Shown: piece after piece, positions 58,870-64,000 of the stretch
Layout of the letters: each line of letters opens with the position of its first letter
Position numbering within the stretch: the stretch's first letter is position 1
DNA from: CAIXSC01 sp046349915
Lineage (GTDB): Bacteria; Planctomycetota; Planctomycetia; Pirellulales; Pirellulaceae
Assembly (NCBI GenBank): GCA_046349915.1
Contig: JAXMBL010000003.1
Coordinates: 620,001-684,000 of the forward strand
DNA: 64,000 nucleotides
Direction of reading: 5' to 3'
Program-made: the position numbers and the translations under genes
Notes under the pieces: model-generated
What the model saw: the letters and a program-made list of their open reading frames with translations, nothing else
Databases searched by the model: none
Told to the model about the DNA's origin: nothing

Positions 58870-59535
58870 TCAGGTCTTGGGGAGTAAGCTGAGGACGGCG
58901 GCGCTGGGGCGAGCGATCACGTGCGCGGCGATCAGTTTGCCTAAACTGCCCACTTTCTGTTGGCCTGCTTCGACGGCGGCCTTCACGGCGGCGACATCCC
59001 CTTTAATGATGACCGTGATGTATCCCCCACCCAGCTTTTCCTTGCAGACCACCTCGACATTGGCCGCTTTGCAAGCACTGTCGATCGCTTCGAAGACGGC
59101 GGTGAACCCTTGAGTTTCGATGAGGCCGAGAGCAAAAGACGGGTCGGACACGATGGGCTCCTTCGAGATGGCGGGTGCGGTGGCGCCGGTGAGCGGCGCG
59201 GTGGAATTCGATTGGTTAACGGGCTGGAAAACGACCCCTTGTTCGATCAGGGGATTGTATTCCGGCTGGCTGACCAGGGCGTTCCAGGCCTGATCGTCGG
59301 GTCGGGAGAGGAGGGAACGCAACGGGGCGCCCCCCATTCGTTCGGCCTGGCGAAAACCGGCGTCCAGAGCCGCGGTTACGGCTGCCGTATCGCCCAGGAT
59401 CTTGATCACAACTCCATAGAAGTCATTGAGTTCCGCTTGAAGAATGCGGGTCTTCGCCGACTTGTCCATGACGTCGAGAGCGACGATGGCGGGGGTAAAA
59501 CCCGTGGTTTCCAGGATTCCAAGGCTGTCGGCCAC
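58870..59535 (-). CDS. Tandem BMC-domain shell-type protein
   Basis: About 221 residues with two bacterial microcompartment domains: residues 1-95 ('ADSLGILETTGFTPAIVALD', 'ELNDFYGVVIKILGDTAAVT') and about 120-205 ('FALGLIETQGFTAVFEAIDS', 'EKLGGGYITVIIKGDVAAVK'). Tandem BMC proteins (BMC-T) form trimers that tile shell facets. GTG 59535 with GGAAG upstream gives the usual MADSLG-type N-terminus; the longer frame to 59598 lacks homology. No other shell, aldolase or aldehyde-dehydrogenase genes flank it, so it is not in a visible microcompartment operon. Confidence 0.88.
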   Translation of the reverse strand: MADSLGILETTGFTPAIVALDVMDKSAKTRILQAELNDFYGVVIKILGDTAAVTAALDAGFRQAERMGGAPLRSLLSRPDDQAWNALVSQPEYNPLIEQGVVFQPVNQSNSTAPLTGATAPAISKEPIVSDPSFALGLIETQGFTAVFEAIDSACKAANVEVVCKEKLGGGYITVIIKGDVAAVKAAVEAGQQKVGSLGKLIAAHVIARPSAAVLSLLPKT

Positions 59536-59581
59536 TCGCAAACTTCCTAAACTCTGACAACGGATGGACGGGACACGTCGT

Positions 59582-59587
59582 ATTATA
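59582..59587 (-). promoter_or_regulatory. Candidate -10 box for the BMC gene
   Basis: TATAAT on the minus strand lies about 47 nt upstream of the GTG start. No good -35 hexamer is seen at 16-18 bp spacing, so this is tentative. Confidence 0.35.
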
Positions 59588-59730
59588 GCTTGGTCCAAAG
59601 GATAGCTTGGTTACGATTCGGCGACTTGACTAGTCGAATCGCCAACGATAACGCATATTTCTTCATCAGAATTGTCTAGGTTCTAATCGACGATTAGCCG
59701 TGACAACGACGTTCCTCCGGTAGTAAGCCC

Positions 59731-60615
59731 ATGAGTCCCGCCCCTCCGACACGCATTGACCTCGACGACAGCGACGCGCGGCAACTCCGCAACGTGCTGC
59801 GGGATATTGCCGAGGATGTGCGGAAGAAGACGGTGGATGGGCCGTACGCTCACAACATCGAGGTCTTGCGGCATTTGTATGGCGAAGAGAAGTGCCAGAC
59901 TTTGGGCATTTATCAGATTCCCGACGGTTTCGTACTGTCAGTCGTAATTCCCGCCTACAACGAGGTCGAGACGATCGAGTCGATCTTGGCTCGAGTTCGC
60001 AACACGGGACTGCCGGTGGAAATGATTGTCGTCGACGACGGCAGCACCGATGGGACTCGAGAATTGCTACACGACCTCCAGCGGCAAAAGAAAGAGTTGT
60101 TCGAACTGGTGCTGCACGAACGGAACCAGGGGAAGGGAGCGGCCGTGCGAACGGGGCTGCTGAAGGCGACTGGCAACGTGGTGGTGATTCAAGACGCCGA
60201 CCTTGAGTACGACCCCGAGGATTTCCATTTGCTGCTGCAACCGATTCTCGAGGATGAAGCCGACATTGTGTACGGCAGCCGATTTCTCGGCGGCGACAAG
60301 AAGATCTCACCCGCTTGGCACCGACGAGGCAATGAGTTCTTGACCTATCTGTCGAATCGCCGCACGGGGCTCAAGATTACCGATGTCGAAACGTGCTACA
60401 AGATGTTCCGACGTGAATTGATTCAGCCGGTGGCCGAAACCTTGCGAGAGCGTGGGTTTGGCGTCGAGTTGGAGATTACCGCCAAGTGTGCTCGCTTGCC
60501 CAATGTCCGATTTGAAGAGCGACCGATTCGCTATTCTCGTCGTTCTTACGCCGAAGGCAAGAAGATCGGGATGAAGGACGCGATTTGGGCCTTGTGGTGT
60601 CTAGCCCGCTACTAA
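59731..60615 (+). CDS. Family 2 glycosyltransferase (DPM1-like)
   Basis: The 294-residue GT-A enzyme carries 'LSVVIPAYNEVETIESILAR', 'MIVVDDGSTDGTRELL', the metal-binding 'VVVIQDADLEYDPEDFHLLL' and 'DIVYGSRFLGG'. It lacks C-terminal membrane helices, so it is like the soluble dolichyl/polyprenyl-phosphate sugar transferases. An extra 60-residue N-terminal region precedes the catalytic domain. It lies 28 nt before a flippase gene on the same strand, consistent with lipid-linked sugar synthesis and export. Confidence 0.92.
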   Translation: MSPAPPTRIDLDDSDARQLRNVLRDIAEDVRKKTVDGPYAHNIEVLRHLYGEEKCQTLGIYQIPDGFVLSVVIPAYNEVETIESILARVRNTGLPVEMIVVDDGSTDGTRELLHDLQRQKKELFELVLHERNQGKGAAVRTGLLKATGNVVVIQDADLEYDPEDFHLLLQPILEDEADIVYGSRFLGGDKKISPAWHRRGNEFLTYLSNRRTGLKITDVETCYKMFRRELIQPVAETLRERGFGVELEITAKCARLPNVRFEERPIRYSRRSYAEGKKIGMKDAIWALWCLARY

Positions 60616-60643
60616 TTGTTGCTCGCCGAACCAAGGGAACTCG

Positions 60644-62290
60644 ATGACCGAGTCGTCGGCGGAGAGTGAAGGGCGAGCCGATCTGCTGGCCGCGGCGCGC
60701 GGCGCCGTGCGATGGACGTTGGTCGCGCAGGTTGCCAGTCAACTCACTTCCTTGGTCGTGGTGGGTGTTCTGTGTCGTTGGATTGCGCCTTCCGAGTTTG
60801 GCGTCTTCAATACGGCGCTGTTGATCGTGTCGTTGCCGCGTATGCTGGTGCAACTCGGGTTGACCGCGATCGTCATTCAGCGCCCGCGACATTCGTCGGG
60901 GCAACTCAGCTCGCTCTTCTGGTTCAATCTGATGTTGGCTTTACCGAGTGTCCTGGCGGCACTCTCTTTGGCCGTGTTCATGGATACGGCCTCGGGGTCC
61001 GGCCGTTTGCTGGCCGTGGCGACGGGGCTTGCGGGGAGTGTTCCCGTTGCCGCGCTGGGGACCATGCACCTCGCATTGCTCGAGCGCAGCCTGCGCTTCA
61101 GTTCCACCTCGCTGATCCGCTGGTTGGCTCAACTCGCGGGAAGCAGCGTCGCGATAGCTCTGGCGACTCGCAGTTTCACGGTCGAGGCGTTGATTGCTCA
61201 GCAATATGCCGAATGGGGTGTGCTGGTTGTCGCAGCTTGGCGTCTGGAATCTTGGCGGCCAAGTTTACCCTGGCGACGCGGCGAATCAGAGTCCGACGCC
61301 CGAGGCGAGTCGATACGTGAGTCGCTGCGGTTTGGCAGCCACATCGTGGGCGTCAATTTCGTCTTTTATATGGCTCAGAATATCGACAAGTTGCTGTTGT
61401 ATGCACTGGTCGGCGGGACGACGGTGGGAGAAGCGGCGGTCGGCATGTATTCGCTCGCCTTTAACTTCATGATGAAGCCGGTCAATGCCGTGTCGACTTC
61501 GCTGTCGAGTGTGATGCTGCCAGCGCTATCGCGCGCGGCGGCGGAGAGAGTCCACAACAAGCCGCATGGCAAGAAACGAAAAAAGGACGGAAGTGCGATG
61601 CCGCTCGCCTCCACTTCAGGCGACTTTGGCGGATTGGTCGCTCATTTCTACCGACTCTGCTCGTTGCTGCTGGCGCCAAGCGGCGTGGGGTTATGGTTGG
61701 TGGCTCATGATGCCATGCGAGTGCAAGCGGGGCCTCAATGGGATGCCGCCGGATTGATTCTTCGTTGGCTTGCGCCTGTCGTCGTGGTCCACGGTTTGTA
61801 TAACCTCTCGGGCAGCGTCGTGACGTCGACGGGGGACTCGGGCTGGCAATTGCGATCCGCCATCGTGATGCTCATCGTTCAAGTGCAAACGTATCTGGCA
61901 GGTTACTGGCTCGGCGGGCTCGCGTTACCGCCTCCTTGGGGACACGTGTATGGCGTTGCCGCCAGCTATTCGTTGGGCATGCTGCTCATCCTGTTTGTTC
62001 CATTCCAGTGGGTCGTGATGCAGCGAGTGGGCTTGGACTGGCGCCAAGTCTTCGCCCCTCAAGGACGCCTGTGGCGCGCGGCGATCCTCATGGGATTGGG
62101 AGTGTGGGCCTTTCAACTCGGAATGAACTCGCTGGAATTCTGGCGCGACGCCGCGGCCATCATAAGGCTGGTAGTCCTGGTGGTTCTGGGCGCCGCTCTC
62201 TACTCGGCACTCGTCAGGAACGAACTGCGCCAGTGTTTTGCGGTTGGAACCTCAAGAAGCAGTTCGTCGGCTGACTTCTCTCGAGGCTGA
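60644..62290 (+). CDS. Polysaccharide flippase (Wzx/MATE-like, MOP superfamily)
   Basis: The 548-residue membrane protein has 12 or so predicted helices. The N-terminus 'AARGAVRWTLVAQVASQLTS' and 'GVLCRWIAPSEFGVFNTALL' are typical of O-antigen and exopolysaccharide flippases. A basic cytoplasmic loop at about 300-325 ('NKPHGKKRKKDGS') is an insertion. It moves lipid-linked glycans across the inner membrane, probably glycans made with the adjacent GT2. ATG 60644 follows an AAGGGA. Confidence 0.85.
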   Translation: MTESSAESEGRADLLAAARGAVRWTLVAQVASQLTSLVVVGVLCRWIAPSEFGVFNTALLIVSLPRMLVQLGLTAIVIQRPRHSSGQLSSLFWFNLMLALPSVLAALSLAVFMDTASGSGRLLAVATGLAGSVPVAALGTMHLALLERSLRFSSTSLIRWLAQLAGSSVAIALATRSFTVEALIAQQYAEWGVLVVAAWRLESWRPSLPWRRGESESDARGESIRESLRFGSHIVGVNFVFYMAQNIDKLLLYALVGGTTVGEAAVGMYSLAFNFMMKPVNAVSTSLSSVMLPALSRAAAERVHNKPHGKKRKKDGSAMPLASTSGDFGGLVAHFYRLCSLLLAPSGVGLWLVAHDAMRVQAGPQWDAAGLILRWLAPVVVVHGLYNLSGSVVTSTGDSGWQLRSAIVMLIVQVQTYLAGYWLGGLALPPPWGHVYGVAASYSLGMLLILFVPFQWVVMQRVGLDWRQVFAPQGRLWRAAILMGLGVWAFQLGMNSLEFWRDAAAIIRLVVLVVLGAALYSALVRNELRQCFAVGTSRSSSSADFSRG

Positions 62291-62363
62291 GTTGTGACCG
62301 GTTGCTTGGCATGGCGACAAGCGGGACAATCCTTTGTCCCAATCATCCCGCGAGGAGTTTGCC

Positions 62364-64000
62364 ATGTCAGCTTGCGCCGGTCGCCCGTGCGACTTTCCGT
62401 GGAGCCGCGTTTTGCGCAGTTTTGCTCGACGCCTTACAGCGACCGTGCTGCTTGCGAGTGTTTTGATCGGGGGTTTAGGCGGGGTTGCGCCGCATGCAGC
62501 TTGGGCGGCCGAGCCGGCGCCCGAGTCGATGTTCTTGGCGTTTGTGCGCGAAGAAGCAAGTAAGTTGCGCGCGGCGGATCAGCCTCCGAAGACTCGAGAA
62601 GAATGGGAAACTCGCCGCGTCAAGCTGCGTCAATCGCTGACCGAAGCGTGGGGGGAGTTTCCCAAAGATCCGTGTCCGTTAGAGCCGCGAGTTATTGGGA
62701 CGACAAAGTACGCTGGTTATCGCATCGAGCGGCTGGTGTTTCAGACGCTGCCGGGAATCTGGATGACGGCTAACGCTTATGTGCCGGATGGCGAAGGCAA
62801 GATGCCGGCGGTGTTGTGCGTTCATGGGCACTGGCGTTTAGCTAAACAAGAGCCCGTAGTGCAGGCTCGCTGCATCGGACTCGCTCGCTTGGGATTCTTC
62901 GTGCTGGTGGTTGATGCGTTTGGGGCAGGGGAGCGAGCGACCGGCAAGGCTTTGGGCGAGTACCATGGCGAAATGGCAGGCGCGACTCTCTTCCCCAGCG
63001 GACTTACCTTGTCGGGCGTGCAGTTGTATGAGAATCGACGAGCGGTCGACTATTTGCAATCGCGAGCCGAAGTGGACTCCGAGCGAATTGCCGTGACGGG
63101 GGCCAGCGGCGGCGGCAATCAGTCGATGTATGCGGGGACGTTTGACGAGCGAATCAAGGCGGCGATCCCCGTTTGTTCCGTGGGAAACTATCAGGCCTAT
63201 TTGGGCGCGGCCTGCTGTATGTGTGAAGTCGTGCCAGGCGCGCTGCGTTTCACCGAGGAGGGAGAATTGCTCGGGTTGGCGGCGCCGCGAGCACTGATGG
63301 TGATCAATGCCACGGGCGACGCCCGCCAGTTTTCCGTCGCGGAGGCTCGCAAGTCGCTGGCCCGAGCCGCCGACATTTTCAAACTGTACGATCGATCCGA
63401 CTCGGTGCGGCATACGATCATCGAGTCGGGGCATGACTATAACCAACCGATGCGCGAAGCCATGTATGGCTGGGTGCGTCGGCATTTGGCGGGAACTGGC
63501 GATGATTCGCCATTCGCCGAGTCGCCGATCAAGACGGAAGATCCGGAAAGCCTCCGCTGTTTTCCTGGCGACTCACGGCCCGACGACTATGTGACTTTGC
63601 CGCAGTTCGCTGGCGCGGAATCGCGACGAATTCTGAAGGCTCTGCGTGCGGCGCAGTCGGTTGACGAGTGGCGGGAGATGCGCAAGCTGCGCGTGGAAAC
63701 GTTACGCGAGCGAGTGCTGGGAGGATTCCCCGCGGAGACTCCGTTGCAACTGGCCGCGGATGCGCCTGTCGAGGGGCGCACGGTGTTGCATTACACCTCT
63801 GAGCCGGGGGTGCGACTGAATGCTCTTCTCGCGCGAACGACGACGGCGAAGCGATTGGCCGTATTGATCGCGGCGGAACTGCCAGCGAATACGGCTGCGA
63901 GCGAGTTGGCGGAGAAGCTGCGTGCGGCTGGGTGGAATCTCTACATTCCCGAGCTACGAGCCACGGGTCGGACGGCGGTTCCTGGAGACACGATTGGCCG
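62364..64000 (+). CDS. Exported alpha/beta hydrolase / acetylxylan-esterase-like protein (3' end outside window)
   Basis: The frame is open to the window edge, 545 complete codons. A signal peptide ('LLASVLIGGLGGVAPHAAWA') precedes an alpha/beta hydrolase domain: 'PAVLCVHGHWRLAKQEPVVQ', the nucleophile elbow 'IAVTGASGGGNQSMYAGTFD' and the His region 'IIESGHDYNQPMREAMYGWV'. It likely de-esterifies acetylated polysaccharides or a related substrate. From about residue 425 a second region begins ('WREMRKLRVETLRERVLGGF') that continues beyond the window, so the protein is longer than one hydrolase domain. GAGGAG six bases before ATG fixes the start. Confidence 0.8.
   Translation, partial: MSACAGRPCDFPWSRVLRSFARRLTATVLLASVLIGGLGGVAPHAAWAAEPAPESMFLAFVREEASKLRAADQPPKTREEWETRRVKLRQSLTEAWGEFPKDPCPLEPRVIGTTKYAGYRIERLVFQTLPGIWMTANAYVPDGEGKMPAVLCVHGHWRLAKQEPVVQARCIGLARLGFFVLVVDAFGAGERATGKALGEYHGEMAGATLFPSGLTLSGVQLYENRRAVDYLQSRAEVDSERIAVTGASGGGNQSMYAGTFDERIKAAIPVCSVGNYQAYLGAACCMCEVVPGALRFTEEGELLGLAAPRALMVINATGDARQFSVAEARKSLARAADIFKLYDRSDSVRHTIIESGHDYNQPMREAMYGWVRRHLAGTGDDSPFAESPIKTEDPESLRCFPGDSRPDDYVTLPQFAGAESRRILKALRAAQSVDEWREMRKLRVETLRERVLGGFPAETPLQLAADAPVEGRTVLHYTSEPGVRLNALLARTTTAKRLAVLIAAELPANTAASELAEKLRAAGWNLYIPELRATGRTAVPGDTIG

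Overview
This 64-kb window is high-GC and gene-dense, and reads as a planctomycete chromosome, probably from the order Pirellulales. The evidence is family content. There are several secreted PQQ-like propellers opening with the 'DWPQ(F/W)RG' motif, one with EF-hands, a DUF1501 Tat protein, ThuA-like, Gfo/Idh/MocA and xylose-isomerase-like proteins with export signals, DUF1570-type and leucine-rich-repeat proteins, a tandem BMC shell protein, and an archaeal/eukaryotic-type prolyl-tRNA synthetase. I saw no rRNA, tRNA, CRISPR array, complete insertion sequence or phage gene.

Layout. (1) 1-2308, minus: a TIR-like protein translationally coupled to a STAND NTPase that runs off the left edge; this looks like a defence or signalling pair. 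(2) 2620-6307, minus: RNase R and a YhaM-like exoribonuclease, followed by a 487-bp inverted-repeat element. (3) 6990-8504, plus: proS, then a second inverted-repeat element. (4) 8803-24535: a class IV aminotransferase, a glycosidase-like protein, two PQQ-like propellers (both with EF-hands), an SDR, LRR and HEAT proteins, an isochorismatase-ThuA fusion, a NanA/DapA-type aldolase and two small unknowns. (5) 24732-28980: an S1-domain protein, a DUF3127 protein and the ABC-F ATPase Uup. (6) 29009-43928: mostly secreted or anchored catabolic proteins (Gfo/Idh/MocA, sugar isomerase-like, sialate O-acetylesterase, PHP, ThuA, DUF1501), a metallopeptidase-LRR fusion, a BON protein and a 40-aa membrane peptide. 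(7) 44198-51642, minus: a CDGSH protein; an ECF sigma factor coupled to a very large anti-sigma-like membrane protein; and folK-panC-lgt, in which Lgt carries a PDZ-like insertion. A promoter and an intrinsic terminator sit in front of folK and suggest a small RNA or attenuated leader. (8) 51643-64000: YhcH, alanine dehydrogenase, Mpg, a Tat-exported unknown, a DUF900 lipoprotein hydrolase, the BMC protein, a GT2-flippase pair and a partial exported esterase.

Intergenic spaces carry many short palindromic repeats. One family has GTAG 5' of a hairpin, is arranged as inverted pairs (REPIN/BIME-like), and shows compensatory stem changes. Others are a CGACGGACT...AGTCCGTCG palindrome, a GTAG-CGGAACTC hairpin in a 33-bp tandem array, a GGGCAGGTT hairpin in a 30-bp array, ACCAATG heptamer arrays and GAAGGAA low-complexity tracts. 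No RAYT-type transposase lies in the window.

Starts were chosen from Shine-Dalgarno spacing, domain boundaries and signal peptides. All functional calls rest on motifs read by eye.
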